Assembly (NCBI RefSeq): GCF_018263925.1
Contig: NZ_JAEVHF010000011.1
Coordinates: forward strand, 124,640-188,639
Origin: Kistimonas asteriae
GTDB taxonomy: Bacteria; Pseudomonadota; Gammaproteobacteria; Pseudomonadales; Endozoicomonadaceae
DNA: 64,000 nucleotides
Direction of reading: 5' to 3'
Below are positions 55,776 to 64,000 of the stretch, piece after piece (position 1 is the stretch's first letter; the number at the start of each line of letters is the position of its first letter). A program made the translations under genes and the position numbers. The notes under the pieces are model-generated. The model was not told where the DNA came from, did not search any database, and saw nothing but the letters and a program-made list of their open reading frames with translations.

Positions 55776-55812
55776 AAAAAGGCCGGTGCCCTTGGACACC
55801 AGCCATTCGGCC
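55776..55812 (-). terminator. Attenuator between rplL and rpoB
   Basis: On the minus strand GGCCG...CGGCC with an inner GGTG/CACC stem runs straight into TTTTT, about 40 bases after rplL. Position and shape match the partial terminator that lowers rpoBC relative to rplJL in E. coli. About 180 bases separate it from rpoB. Confidence 0.75.
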
Positions 55813-55849
55813 TATTATGCAACAAGCCTGAAAAAAAGCAATGCTGAAA

Positions 55850-56221
55850 TTACTTGATTTCTACAGAAGCGCCAGCTTCTTCCAGTTCTTTCTTCAGAGC
55901 TTCAGCTTCTTCCTTGGTTGCGCCTTCCTTCAGAGGAGCAGGAGCGCCGTCTACCAGTGCTTTGGCTTCTTTCAGGCCCAGACCGGTAGCACCACGGACA
56001 ACCTTGATGACGTTAACTTTCTTGTCGCCAGCAGCAGTCAGGATCACGTCAAATTCAGTCTGTTCTTCAGCAGCAGCGGACTCAGCAGGAGCAGCAGCTA
56101 CAGCAACAGCGGCTTGAGCGCTGACACCGAACTTCTCTTCCATAGCTTCAACCAGCTCAACTACTTCCATAACGCTCATTTCAGCGATGGCATTCAGGAT
56201 ATCGTCTTTAGACAGAGCCAT
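55850..56221 (-). CDS. rplL: 50S ribosomal protein L7/L12
   Basis: L7/L12, 123 residues, the flexible stalk protein that recruits translation GTPases. An N-terminal dimer domain, an Ala-rich hinge (about residues 36-52) and the C-terminal domain with [20 protein letters not shown] are clear. It lies about 70 bases after rplJ. Confidence 0.98.
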   Translation of the reverse strand: MALSKDDILNAIAEMSVMEVVELVEAMEEKFGVSAQAAVAVAAAPAESAAAEEQTEFDVILTAAGDKKVNVIKVVRGATGLGLKEAKALVDGAPAPLKEGATKEEAEALKKELEEAGASVEIK

Positions 56222-56290
56222 TCTTAAACTCCAAAATTCTGTAAGGTAAAACCAAAAATACTTTATTAAGAAAGCGGGCGATCAATAAGA

Positions 56291-56818
56291 TCAGGCGGCT
56301 TTCTTCTGATCGGCAACAGCTGCCACTACACGGGTAATACGCGACGGGAACTCGTTCAGAGTTCTGGTCAGCTTGGTTACCGGTGCAATCATTACGCTCA
56401 TCAGCATCGCGCGAGCCTGGTCCAGAGTAGGCATCTTGGCCAGGACATCAATCTGCTCAGCGCCGAGCAGTTGACCCCCAATGGACAGCGCCTTGACTTC
56501 CAGCTCTTTGTTTTCCTTGGCAAAATCCTGAAGCAGACGAGCTGCCGAACCTGGATCTACTTGAGAAAACGCCAGAACCGTAGGACCAACCAGAGCCTCT
56601 TTCAGACACTCGTATTCGGTGCCTTCTACTGCGCGGCGCGCCAGAGTGTTACGTACAACCTTCAGGTATACGCCACCCTCACGAGCCTGCTTGCGCAGAG
56701 AGGTCATCTGGTCCACAGTCAGACCACGGTAATCCGCGATAACAGCCGACAGAGCGCTTTGGGCAACCTCGCCGACTTCGGCGACAATCGCCTTCTTGTC
56801 TTCGAGACCTAACGCCAT
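56291..56818 (-). CDS. rplJ: 50S ribosomal protein L10
   Basis: L10, 175 residues, the stalk base that binds L7/L12 dimers through its C-terminal helix. It begins [20 protein letters not shown]. In E. coli the L10-L12 complex represses this operon via the rplJ leader; a structured 236-base leader is present here. Confidence 0.98.
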   Translation of the reverse strand: MALGLEDKKAIVAEVGEVAQSALSAVIADYRGLTVDQMTSLRKQAREGGVYLKVVRNTLARRAVEGTEYECLKEALVGPTVLAFSQVDPGSAARLLQDFAKENKELEVKALSIGGQLLGAEQIDVLAKMPTLDQARAMLMSVMIAPVTKLTRTLNEFPSRITRVVAAVADQKKAA

Positions 56819-56972
56819 TGGCTTTACTCCAATTTTCTATAGGACAGAACATCCTCCAACCAGTGGAAGACACTCCCTAAATACGGTGATGGGCTAATTG
56901 CAAAGCAATTAATTCACCGTCTACGCAGGAAATTAAGCGAACAACACATAAATCAGCCATTCACACCTGCGA

Positions 56973-57008
56973 TCTTTGACGGCCCTCGCTAAACGAGGAC
57001 CCCAAAGA
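56973..57008 (-). promoter_or_regulatory. L10-leader-like structure upstream of rplJ
   Basis: Between rplA and rplJ, TCTTTG...CCTCG-CTAAA-CGAGG...CAAAGA form nested stems separated by internal loops. Location and length of the 236-base spacer fit the L10 leader. The exact kink-turn was not verified. Confidence 0.5.
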
Positions 57009-57054
57009 CTGGAGAGTCGATACAGCAGATCAACAACCTGCTGCAACACTCAAA

Positions 57055-57750
57055 TTAGAAGTCAAGACTAGCCTGTTCGATGGACAGACCGGGACCCATA
57101 GTAGAAGACAGGGTCACCTTCTTGACATAGACACCCTTGGCAGAAGAAGGCTTCAGCTTCTTCAGATCCACAAGCAGCGCTTCAACGTTCTGCTTCAGGG
57201 CACCTGCTTCGAAGTCGATCTTACCGACGGAAGCATGAATAATACCATTCTTGTCGGTACGATAGCGCACCTGACCTGCCTTGGCGTTTTTAACCGCTTC
57301 AGCAACGTTAGGGGTTACAGTACCCACCTTCGGGTTAGGCATCAGGCCACGAGGACCCAGAATCTGACCCAGCTGGCCAACAACGCGCATTGCATCGGGA
57401 GAAGCAATAACAACGTCAAAGTTCATTTCACCCGCTTTGATCTGTTCTGCCAGATCTTCCATGCCAACCAGTTCCGCACCGGCTTCACGGGCCGCGTCAG
57501 CGTTAGCACCTTGAGTGAAAACAGCAACGCGAACATCTTTACCAGTACCATTAGGCAGTACGGTAGAGCCACGAACAACCTGGTCAGATTTACGAGGATC
57601 AACACCCAGGTTCACAGCAACATCGATAGACTCTTTGAACTTGGCAGCCGGCAGATCCTTCAACAGGCTGGCAGCATCTTCAAAGCCGTAGACCTTGGTG
57701 CTATCAACTTTCTCAGCAATCAGCTTTGCACGCTTAGTCAGCTTAGCCAT
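57055..57750 (-). CDS. rplA: 50S ribosomal protein L1
   Basis: L1, 231 residues (E. coli 234), on the mobile L1 stalk and, in E. coli, the repressor of rplKA. It begins [16 protein letters not shown] and has [17 protein letters not shown] [20 protein letters not shown]. Its ATG overlaps the rplK stop by one base, so translation is coupled. Confidence 0.98.
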   Translation of the reverse strand: MAKLTKRAKLIAEKVDSTKVYGFEDAASLLKDLPAAKFKESIDVAVNLGVDPRKSDQVVRGSTVLPNGTGKDVRVAVFTQGANADAAREAGAELVGMEDLAEQIKAGEMNFDVVIASPDAMRVVGQLGQILGPRGLMPNPKVGTVTPNVAEAVKNAKAGQVRYRTDKNGIIHASVGKIDFEAGALKQNVEALLVDLKKLKPSSAKGVYVKKVTLSSTMGPGLSIEQASLDF

Positions 57751-58181
57751 TACACACCCTCCACGTTCAGGCCCATGCTGCGGGCACTTCCAGCGATGGT
57801 GCGGATAGCAGCATCTTCGTCAGCTGCAGTCAAATCAGGTTCTTTAATCTTGGCGATTTCCAGCAGCTGCTCGCGAGTCACAGTGCCGACCTTCTCAGTG
57901 TTCGGACGACCTGAACCCTTCTTCAGCTTCGCTGCCTTCTTCAGCAGAACAGCCGCTGGCGGAGTCTTGGTTTCAAAGGTGAAGCTGCGATCACTGTAAA
58001 CGGTGATAACAACTGGAGTCGGCATGCCCGGCTCAAGACCCTGGGTCTTGGCATTAAAGGCCTTACAGAACTCCATGATGTTAACGCCATGCTGACCCAG
58101 CGCAGGACCAACAGGCGGACTTGGGTTTGCCTGACCAGCGGCAACCTGGAGCTTAATATAAGCTTCTACTTTCTTAGCCAT
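57750..58181 (-). CDS. rplK: 50S ribosomal protein L11
   Basis: L11, 143 residues, part of the GTPase-associated centre and needed for RelA activation. It begins [20 protein letters not shown] and has [22 protein letters not shown] 58181 is chosen from the family start. The gap to nusG has a hairpin (TTTCAGGT / ACCTGAAA at 58243-58268). Confidence 0.98.
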   Translation of the reverse strand: MAKKVEAYIKLQVAAGQANPSPPVGPALGQHGVNIMEFCKAFNAKTQGLEPGMPTPVVITVYSDRSFTFETKTPPAAVLLKKAAKLKKGSGRPNTEKVGTVTREQLLEIAKIKEPDLTAADEDAAIRTIAGSARSMGLNVEGV

Positions 58182-58317
58182 TTCAACCTCGTTGCGGGTC
58201 AAGCGCCATCACTCTAAGGCAATAGCTCCCCGTACACTAAACTTTCAGGTAACCAAAAACACCTGAAAATAAAATCCCCACACCGCACAGGGCAGCGCAG
58301 GGATCAGAGAATTACGC

Positions 58318-58851
58318 TCAACCTTTTTCGACCTGACCAAACTCCAGCTCGACCGGCGTTGAACGACCGAAAATCATAACAGCCACCTGAAGACGGCTCT
58401 TTTCGTAATTGACCTCTTCCACAACACCATTGAAATCAGCGAAGGGACCATCAATAACGCGAACCATTTCACCCGGCTCAAACAACGTCTTAGGCTTGGG
58501 CTTATCAACCCCTTCCTGAACACGCTGAAGAATAACATCGGCTTCTTTCTGAGTGATCGGTGCAGGCTTATCAGCCGTCCCACCAATAAAACCGAGAACC
58601 CTGGGCGTATCTTTGATCAGGTGCCAGCTATCCTCATTCATTTCCATCTGAACAAGCACATAGCCAGGGAAGAATTTGCGCTCACTTCTGCGCTTCTGGC
58701 CATTCCTGATTTCAACCACTTCTTCAGTGGGAACCAGGATCTCACCAAAAAGATCCTCCATCTGATGCAGCTTTACACGCTCCATCAGAGAACGCATGAC
58801 ATGCTTTTCAAAGCCGGAATAAGCATGCACAACATACCAACGCTTAGCCAT
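58318..58851 (-). CDS. nusG: Transcription antitermination protein NusG
   Basis: NusG, 177 residues, coupling polymerase to ribosome or Rho. The NGN domain starts [20 protein letters not shown] and a KOW motif lies near residues 125-155 ([19 protein letters not shown]). It follows secE after 10 bases, as usual. Confidence 0.98.
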   Translation of the reverse strand: MAKRWYVVHAYSGFEKHVMRSLMERVKLHQMEDLFGEILVPTEEVVEIRNGQKRRSERKFFPGYVLVQMEMNEDSWHLIKDTPRVLGFIGGTADKPAPITQKEADVILQRVQEGVDKPKPKTLFEPGEMVRVIDGPFADFNGVVEEVNYEKSRLQVAVMIFGRSTPVELEFGQVEKG

Positions 58852-58861
58852 CTTTCAGTCC

Positions 58862-59233
58862 TTATCCAATCAGGCTACTGACAAGCCAGCCCAGCAAAGA
58901 GTCAAGACCCCAAAGCACGAGACCCATAACCAGAACAACCGCAACCACAACGAGGGTCGTCTGAACAGTCTCCTGCCGCGTCGGCCAAACCACCTTTCTG
59001 ACCTCAGCCTTGGCATCCTTGAGCAGCTCCCAGAACACCCGGCCTTTATCTGTCTGAAAAGCTACAACAGCCGCTACACCCCCCAGAACAACAAGACCTA
59101 TTACACGATATAGTAACGACTCTGCTGAGAAGTAATAGTTCCCGCCGACACCTACAACCACCAACAAAGCAACAACAACCCATTTCAGGCCGTCGAAGCG
59201 ATTAAGACTTTCAACGTCGGCTTTACCACTCAT
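58862..59233 (-). CDS. secE: Preprotein translocase subunit SecE
   Basis: SecE, 123 residues, the clamp of the SecYEG channel. It is the long, three-helix gammaproteobacterial form: helices near 18-35, 42-60 and 93-118. The essential cytoplasmic amphipathic part is KDAKAEVRKVVWPTRQET. ATG 59233 is preferred; a TTG one codon upstream is also in frame. It lies between tRNA-Trp and nusG. Confidence 0.96.
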   Translation of the reverse strand: MSGKADVESLNRFDGLKWVVVALLVVVGVGGNYYFSAESLLYRVIGLVVLGGVAAVVAFQTDKGRVFWELLKDAKAEVRKVVWPTRQETVQTTLVVVAVVLVMGLVLWGLDSLLGWLVSSLIG

Positions 59234-59274
59234 CAAGACATCTCTATCAGATCAGGTTACCCAAGAAGGGAAGC

Positions 59275-59350
59275 TGGCAGGCCAGGAGGGAATCGAACCC
59301 CCAACCCCCGGTTTTGGAGACCGGTGCTCTACCAATTGAACTACTGGCCT
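59275..59350 (-). tRNA. tRNA-Trp (CCA anticodon)
   Basis: A 76-base cloverleaf with acceptor AGGCCAG / CTGGCCT, D-arm, anticodon loop CTCCAAA (anticodon CCA), T-arm with GGTTCGATTCC, and an encoded 3' CCA. It lies between tufB and secE, as in many gammaproteobacteria. Confidence 0.97.
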
Positions 59351-59422
59351 ATAAACTATCCGGCATTCAAGAGCTCCGGGCGCTGTATACTACATGACCC
59401 AGAAGCCCTTGAACAGCCTTAA

Positions 59423-60616
59423 TTACGCAATGATCTTGGCAACAACGCCAGCGCCAACAGTACGGCCACCTTCACGAATCGCGAAGCGCAGACCCTCTTC
59501 CATGGCGATAGGAGCGATCAGAGTCACAGTCATCTGAACGTTGTCGCCAGGCATAACCATTTCAACGCCTTCCGGCAGTTCACAGGAACCGGTCACGTCA
59601 GTGGTACGGAAGTAGAACTGAGGACGGTAACCCTTGAAGAACGGAGTATGACGACCACCTTCGTCCTTGGACAGAACATAAATTTCTGACGTGAACTGGG
59701 TGTGAGGAGTGATGGAACCGGGCTTCGCCAGAACCTGACCACGCTCTACGTCTTCACGCTTGGTACCACGCAGCAGTGCGCCAACATTCTCACCGGCACG
59801 ACCTTCGTCCAGCAGCTTGCGGAACATTTCTACGCCGGTAACGGTGGTCTTGACGGTGTCCTTGATACCGACGATTTCGATTTCTTCACCAACTTTGACG
59901 ATACCACGCTCAACACGACCGGTAACAACGGTACCACGGCCAGCGATGGAGAATACGTCTTCGATCGGCATCAGGAAAGGCTGATCGATCGCACGCTCAG
60001 GCTCAGGAATGTATTCGTCCAGAGTTTCTACCAGCTTCTTAACAGCAGTAGTACCCATTTCGTTGGTGTCATCGCCGTTCAGAGCCATCAGGGCAGAACC
60101 GATGATGATCGGAGTGTCGTCACCTGGGAACTCGTAAGTGTCCAGCAGCTCACGAACTTCCATTTCTACCAGTTCCAGCAGCTCTTCATCATCAACCATG
60201 TCAGCCTTGTTCAGGAAGACAACGATGTAAGGAACACCGACCTGACGAGACAGCAGGATGTGCTCACGAGTCTGCGGCATGGGGCCGTCAGCAGCGGAAC
60301 ATACCAGGATAGCGCCGTCCATCTGAGCAGCACCGGTAATCATGTTCTTGACGTAGTCAGCGTGCCCTGGGCAGTCAACGTGCGCGTAGTGACGAATCGG
60401 AGAATCGTATTCTACGTGAGCAGTAGAGATGGTGATACCACGCTCACGCTCTTCAGGTGCGTTATCGATCTGGTCGAAAGCTTTCATTTCGCCACCCCAG
60501 ACTTCCGCACATACGCGAGTCAGGGCTGCAGTCAGAGTGGTTTTACCATGGTCAACGTGACCGATGGTGCCGACGTTTACGTGCGGCTTGTTACGTTCAA
60601 ACTTTGCCTTTGCCAT
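59423..60616 (-). CDS. tufB: Elongation factor Tu (copy 2)
   Basis: EF-Tu, 397 residues, with the same protein sequence as the copy at 41419-42612. The genes differ only at scattered third-codon positions (for example near both ends), which suggests ongoing gene conversion. This copy follows a tRNA cluster (Tyr, Gly, Thr) as in the E. coli tRNA-tufB operon and precedes tRNA-Trp and secE. A perfect 13-bp inverted repeat lies in its leader. Confidence 0.98.
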   Translation of the reverse strand: MAKAKFERNKPHVNVGTIGHVDHGKTTLTAALTRVCAEVWGGEMKAFDQIDNAPEERERGITISTAHVEYDSPIRHYAHVDCPGHADYVKNMITGAAQMDGAILVCSAADGPMPQTREHILLSRQVGVPYIVVFLNKADMVDDEELLELVEMEVRELLDTYEFPGDDTPIIIGSALMALNGDDTNEMGTTAVKKLVETLDEYIPEPERAIDQPFLMPIEDVFSIAGRGTVVTGRVERGIVKVGEEIEIVGIKDTVKTTVTGVEMFRKLLDEGRAGENVGALLRGTKREDVERGQVLAKPGSITPHTQFTSEIYVLSKDEGGRHTPFFKGYRPQFYFRTTDVTGSCELPEGVEMVMPGDNVQMTVTLIAPIAMEEGLRFAIREGGRTVGAGVVAKIIA

Positions 60617-60657
60617 GGTAACGCTCCCAGAAAGAACACCAATTCCCGATACAGAAA

Positions 60658-60689
60658 TAAGGGGCAGATAAACAAATATCTGCCCCTTA
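60658..60689 (-). promoter_or_regulatory. Perfect inverted repeat between tRNA-Thr and tufB
   Basis: TAAGGGGCAGATA and TATCTGCCCCTTA pair perfectly over 13 bp with a 6-base loop, six bases past the tRNA-Thr 3' end. On the minus strand the stem is followed by only short T stretches (TTATTTCTG), so it may be a processing site for tRNA release or a partial attenuator ahead of tufB. Confidence 0.65.
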
Positions 60690-60694
60690 CATCC

Positions 60695-60770
<76 letters not shown>

Positions 60771-60793
60771 GAAAATCAGAACAAAACCAAATA

Positions 60794-60867
<74 letters not shown>

Positions 60868-60917
60868 AAACCCAAGTAAAAAGCCGCACTAGGCGACTTA
60901 CTACTTTAAAAGAATTT

Positions 60918-61001
60918 TGGTGGTGGGGGAAGGATTCGAACCTTCGAAGCTTTCGCGTCAGATTTACAGTCTGATCCCTTTGGCCACTCGGGAACCCCAC
61001 C
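60918..61001 (-). tRNA. tRNA-Tyr (GUA anticodon)
   Basis: An 84-base class II tRNA with acceptor GGTGGGG / CCCCACC, anticodon loop CTGTAAA (anticodon GTA), a long variable arm and encoded CCA. First gene of the tRNA-tufB unit; a promoter lies about 16 bases upstream. Confidence 0.97.
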
Positions 61002-61016
61002 ACAATTTGCTGAGCC

Positions 61017-61044
61017 ATTTTATTCAGAGCGCTTTCTTTGTCAA
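61017..61044 (-). promoter_or_regulatory. Promoter of the tRNA-tufB operon
   Basis: On the minus strand TTGACA (61039-61044) is 16 bases before TAAAAT (61017-61022), with a GC-containing discriminator (GGCTC), right before tRNA-Tyr. Confidence 0.8.
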
Positions 61045-61131
61045 CCCCTTCGTTTTTCGCTCTTTCGAGCTTCCCGTCAGGCCTGAAAAAGTTGGCGTCC
61101 AACTCAGCAAGCGAGGCGCATTCTATGGAAA

Positions 61132-61857
61132 CTATCGGGTGGATGCAATACCGGAGCCGCATAAATTTTCGTGTTTCTCGGCAAACCCGTATCGTTGCTG
61201 TAGAACCTCCCATAATGCATCGCTCATCAACCCCGTATCATCCTGACTGATTTCCAGCCAGTACTCTTCACGAAAGCGTGGAATCTCTTCCATTTGCACC
61301 GCATAACCACGGTCAGCGATACGTTTCTGCAAGCCTTCAGCCAACGCCCCCTGCGAGAACAGTCCCAGCGATATCCCACCTGCGCGTTCACCTTCTGTTA
61401 TCAGATAGGCATCCACACCTTGTGCATCGAGCTCCCGCAACCAACCCAAAGACGCATCACGCCCAACCTGGGCCGGTATCAAAACCCAGAAATCTTCACC
61501 ATGGCGAATTTTCAGCGCTTTGGCCTGGGCAGATATACCGGAAGCCAACAGTTGCTGCACGGCCTGATCTACCGTATCCGCAGCCCGAAAAGGTCCTATT
61601 TGCGTACAAAGACCCGCCACCGCTGGCTGACCTTCTGGCAGTGGCAATATCGGCTCTTCCACTATTCGAGGAATCAAGTCATCCGTATCTGCCTCAGCGA
61701 CCAGCGTAATACCAGCCCCCCTCTCAAGACGCTCACCGCCAGACTCCGATAGAATGTACTTTTCCTGAGAACGTTCATACCAGCCATAGGCAAAGATCAC
61801 GCCATTGGCCATCACCAGAACCAGAAACAACCAGCGCATCATTTTTATCATATCCAT
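61132..61857 (-). CDS. Membrane-anchored SPOR-like protein
   Basis: A 241-residue protein with one N-terminal membrane anchor (WLFLVLVMANGVIFAYGW) and a periplasmic part. About residues 83-150 (CTQIGPFRAADTVDQAVQQL, DFWVLIPAQVGRD, LRELDAQGVDAYLI) resemble a SPOR (sporulation/septal) repeat, which binds denuded peptidoglycan in other proteins. Its place between coaX and the tRNA-tufB cluster is the same as for a SPOR-like hypothetical gene in pseudomonads. The exact function is unknown. The ATG has no strong ribosome site; an alternative ATG lies two codons in. Confidence 0.75.
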   Translation of the reverse strand: MDMIKMMRWLFLVLVMANGVIFAYGWYERSQEKYILSESGGERLERGAGITLVAEADTDDLIPRIVEEPILPLPEGQPAVAGLCTQIGPFRAADTVDQAVQQLLASGISAQAKALKIRHGEDFWVLIPAQVGRDASLGWLRELDAQGVDAYLITEGERAGGISLGLFSQGALAEGLQKRIADRGYAVQMEEIPRFREEYWLEISQDDTGLMSDALWEVLQQRYGFAEKHENLCGSGIASTR

Positions 61858-61871
61858 GCGTTCTTATTGAT

Positions 61872-62603
61872 TTATGGCAGTGCGATCGCCAACCCTTCAA
61901 AAACCAGGTCAGGCAGGTGTAAAACTGGAATGGTTACCAGCTCTGCCAACACCGTTGCATCACCGCCGCCAATAACCACAGCAGCCCCATCCCCCAGGAA
62001 CTCATACTCTTTTTCGATCAGTGCCGCCGCCATCGACGCAACACCAAACTGCATGGCTTCTACTGTTTTCAATCCCAAACCGCGGCGAAAATGGCGCTGC
62101 TCTGGAATCAATAGCCTGTCGGCATTGTCAGCCATGGACTTCAGCATCAGACTGATACCTGGCACGATCAGGCCACCCTTGAAACAACCGCCCTCATCAA
62201 TAATATCCAGCGTCAATGCGGTACCACTATCCACCACGACCAATGGTCGTGCAGGGATGGCTGCCCTAGCTGCAAGAAGCCCTAGCCAGCGATCCTCCCC
62301 ATAGGCTGCCGGATCAACGCCCGTAAGCTGTACCCCTCCCAGATATTCCTGCTTTATCGGTCGCTCTACCTTAATATCCCATATATCAAAAACCGTCGTC
62401 TCTATGACGTCATTAATTTCCGGCGCGCGCACTGAAGACATACGGCATCGATTAGGCTGGACACATAGTTCGTCAGCAATTTTCCGTAGCATGGATGTAC
62501 AGCAACCGGTATTGTCCACAGCGCCCGACTGCCTGAGTTCACCCTCACTCATCAGCCGCCACTTGAGACGCGTGTTACCACAATCAAGATCAAGAATATT
62601 CAT
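61872..62603 (-). CDS. coaX: Type III pantothenate kinase
   Basis: CoaX, 243 residues, phosphorylating pantothenate in the first step of coenzyme A synthesis. It has the family motifs LDLDCGNTRLKW (phosphate loop), TGVDPAAYGEDRWLGLLAAR and VVVDSGTALTLDIIDEGG..GGLIVPG. The start MNILDLDCG (ATG 62603) is chosen from the family; it overlaps the birA end by 14 bases, so the two are translationally coupled. This is the usual birA-coaX pair of Pseudomonas-type gammaproteobacteria, which use type III instead of CoaA-type kinase. Confidence 0.94.
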   Translation of the reverse strand: MNILDLDCGNTRLKWRLMSEGELRQSGAVDNTGCCTSMLRKIADELCVQPNRCRMSSVRAPEINDVIETTVFDIWDIKVERPIKQEYLGGVQLTGVDPAAYGEDRWLGLLAARAAIPARPLVVVDSGTALTLDIIDEGGCFKGGLIVPGISLMLKSMADNADRLLIPEQRHFRRGLGLKTVEAMQFGVASMAAALIEKEYEFLGDGAAVVIGGGDATVLAELVTIPVLHLPDLVFEGLAIALP

Positions 62604-63558
62604 AAGGACGTAATGAGACTTCCCCTCCGGCATAAGCACGCTTCTCACCATCGTGATCCAGCATCAAGGCACCCTGCTCATTTACGCCCGCAGCAGTGCC
62701 TGTAATTTCCCTGATGCCCGTGATTAAACGAACCTCTTGACCAGCATAAGCATCGTACCGTTGCCAGTCTTCACGAAATGGCGTAAATCCTTTTTCCTGA
62801 AAAACATCAAGAAAGCTGACAAGCTGTCCAATCAGCTCACCAACAACCTGATTCTTATCAACCGTCATGCCTAATACAGTGCATAAATCAATCGCAGGCT
62901 GTGAGATTTCATTCAACTGTTCCTGACTCAACTTGATATTAATACCAATCCCGATAACCACTTGGCACTCACCATTAGGATCGCCATTGATTTCAAGTAA
63001 AATACCGGCGAGCTTCTTTCCAGAACAGAGAAGATCATTAGGCCACTTAAGCGCAAGACCTGTAGCACCCATTTTTTCAAGCGTTTTCAGCACGGCAAGC
63101 CCGACAACAAGACTCAACCCATCAAGGCCAGACATGCCACTATCAAAACGCCATACCATGGAAAAATAAATATTGGCACCTAATGGACTGATCCATGTGC
63201 GCCCTCGACGCCCACGGCCTGCCGTCTGGTGTTCTGCAACGCATATCTGAACAGGTTCGGGATTTTCCAGTTGCGTTAAAACGGTATCGTTTGTTGAGGA
63301 AGCAGAATGAAGCGTAGTAAGAGCAATCTTCGATCTGACCGATTCATCAATATAGGTGTGAATCAGATCGCTATTAAGCAGAATAACATCCCGAGGTAAG
63401 CGGTATCCTTTACCTGCTACCGCATCCAGGGTCAATCCTTGCTTTTCCAACTGCTTCAAACGTTTCCACACCGCCGCCCGACTAATGCCCAGCGCATCTC
63501 CCAACTCTTCACCGGAATGAAATTGCCCATCCTGCAAAAGTGTAAGGATATCTTGCAT
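62590..63558 (-). CDS. birA: Biotin-protein ligase / biotin operon repressor BirA
   Basis: BirA, 322 residues (E. coli 321), which attaches biotin to acetyl-CoA carboxylase and may repress biotin genes. An N-terminal winged helix (GEELGDALGISRAAVWKRLKQL) precedes the ligase domain with the biotinyl-adenylate loop AGRGRRGRTW and the lysine-bearing LALKWPNDLLCSGKKLAGIL. A small C-terminal SH3-like domain ends it. ATG 63558 is preferred from the E. coli alignment; ATG 63576 is also open. It is transcribed away from the rRNA operon end. Confidence 0.95.
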   Translation of the reverse strand: MQDILTLLQDGQFHSGEELGDALGISRAAVWKRLKQLEKQGLTLDAVAGKGYRLPRDVILLNSDLIHTYIDESVRSKIALTTLHSASSTNDTVLTQLENPEPVQICVAEHQTAGRGRRGRTWISPLGANIYFSMVWRFDSGMSGLDGLSLVVGLAVLKTLEKMGATGLALKWPNDLLCSGKKLAGILLEINGDPNGECQVVIGIGINIKLSQEQLNEISQPAIDLCTVLGMTVDKNQVVGELIGQLVSFLDVFQEKGFTPFREDWQRYDAYAGQEVRLITGIREITGTAAGVNEQGALMLDHDGEKRAYAGGEVSLRPYEYS

Positions 63559-63703
63559 CGTACCAGCCCTGACCATTTTGCAGGACAATATATAGTGCCA
63601 ACAGGCGGGTTACAACGTCACAACATTTAACCAGACGCTTCTCGATAGGAACTTATTTCTGATTATTCATGACACAAACCAACAACCCAAAGAATTTCTT
63701 ATT

Positions 63704-63786
63704 GAAAGAGGAAAGAGGAAAGAGGAAAGAGGAAAGAGGAAAGAGGAAAGAGGAAAGAGGAAAGAGGAAAGAGGAAAGAGGAAAGA
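63704..63786. repeat. GAAAGAG heptanucleotide tandem repeat
   Basis: Eleven perfect copies of GAAAGAG and a twelfth lacking its last base run without interruption between birA and the rRNA terminator. The array is purine-only on the + strand and is not in a coding region. Such perfect arrays usually vary in copy number between strains; effect unknown. Confidence 0.97.
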
Positions 63787-63803
63787 TTATGTAGCCGCAT
63801 AGC

Positions 63804-63845
63804 AAAAACCCCGACCGCTAATTTCTTGTTAGCGATCGGGGTTTT
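63804..63845 (-). terminator. rRNA operon terminator
   Basis: AAAACCCCGA..GCTAA / TTAGC..TCGGGGTTTT forms a long, GC-rich stem with a small internal bulge, followed by a T-run on the minus strand, about 10 bases beyond the 5S rRNA. Confidence 0.93.
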
Positions 63846-63854
63846 AAATTAAAG

Positions 63855-63970
63855 CCTGGCGATGACCTACTCTCACATGGGGAGACCCCACACTACCATC
63901 GGCGATGTATCGTTTCACTGCTGAGTTCGGGATGGGATCAGGTGGGGCCAATACTCTATGGTCGCCAGAC
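63855..63970 (-). rRNA. rrf: 5S ribosomal RNA
   Basis: On the minus strand the sequence begins GTCTGGCGACCATAG, contains CCATCCCGAACTCAG and CCGATGGTAGTGTGG, and ends GTCATCGCCAGGC, the hallmark of gammaproteobacterial 5S rRNA. Ends pair as in 5S helix I. The 23S gene would lie beyond the right edge. Confidence 0.96.
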
Positions 63971-64000
63971 AAAACGGGTTGAGATCATGATACGTTTACT

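Noticed and set aside
63704..63786. The GAAAGAG array as a CRISPR
   Set aside because: The unit is 7 bases with no spacers; it is a simple tandem repeat.

Overview
The window reads as chromosomal DNA of a marine, probably host-associated gammaproteobacterium. The opp, uvrA, focA, rpoBC and ribosomal proteins are of the gammaproteobacterial type. The order rplQ / uvrA / YajR-like MFS / ssb and the order birA-coaX-SPOR protein-tRNA-tufB are the ones I recall from Pseudomonas and relatives. A SopB/IpgD-type effector homologue would fit an Oceanospirillales lineage such as Endozoicomonas, but that assignment is inference. No insertion sequence, prophage or CRISPR array was seen.

Left part (1-11.3 kb): the end of an oppABCDF oligopeptide-uptake operon (+), then on the minus strand a large hybrid sensor kinase whose receiver has lost its phosphorylation residues, an AlkK-like acyl-CoA ligase, a FocA formate channel with an FNR-type site correctly placed in its promoter, and ssb with a LexA-like box over its promoter.

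Accessory part (11.3-27.4 kb): a type IV pilin-like protein carrying a proline-rich stalk and two MVL-type (mannan-binding) lectin repeats (+); a five-gene minus-strand operon for a BMP-type nucleoside ABC importer ending in an ADP-ribosylglycohydrolase; a GNAT acetyltransferase; a YajR-like MFS transporter; a SopB/IpgD-family phosphoinositide phosphatase (candidate type III effector); uvrA (+); and an alanine/serine-glyoxylate aminotransferase. These accessory genes sit inside a block that is compact in pseudomonads, so the locus looks like a landing site for host-interaction genes.

Translation/transcription part (27.5-63.6 kb, nearly all minus strand): rplQ, rpoA and the alpha, spc and S10 operons, tufA, fusA, rpsG, rpsL; then two unusual genes (a secreted small protein and a FimT/GspH pseudopilin) between rpsL and rpoC; then rpoC, rpoB, rplL, rplJ, rplA, rplK, nusG, secE, tRNA-Trp, tufB, tRNA-Thr, tRNA-Gly, tRNA-Tyr, a SPOR-like protein, coaX and birA. 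Expected control points are visible: S10 and str promoters, an rplL-rpoB attenuator, an L10-leader-like fold and an rpsL-rpsG intercistronic hairpin. The two tuf genes encode identical EF-Tu.

Right edge: an uninterrupted GAAAGAG tandem repeat lies between birA and the terminator of an rRNA operon, whose 5S gene (minus strand) reaches the window edge. The candidates for undescribed biology are the pilin-lectin fusion and the SopB-like effector, followed by the transporter/ADP-ribosylglycohydrolase operon and the rpoC-rpsL insert.
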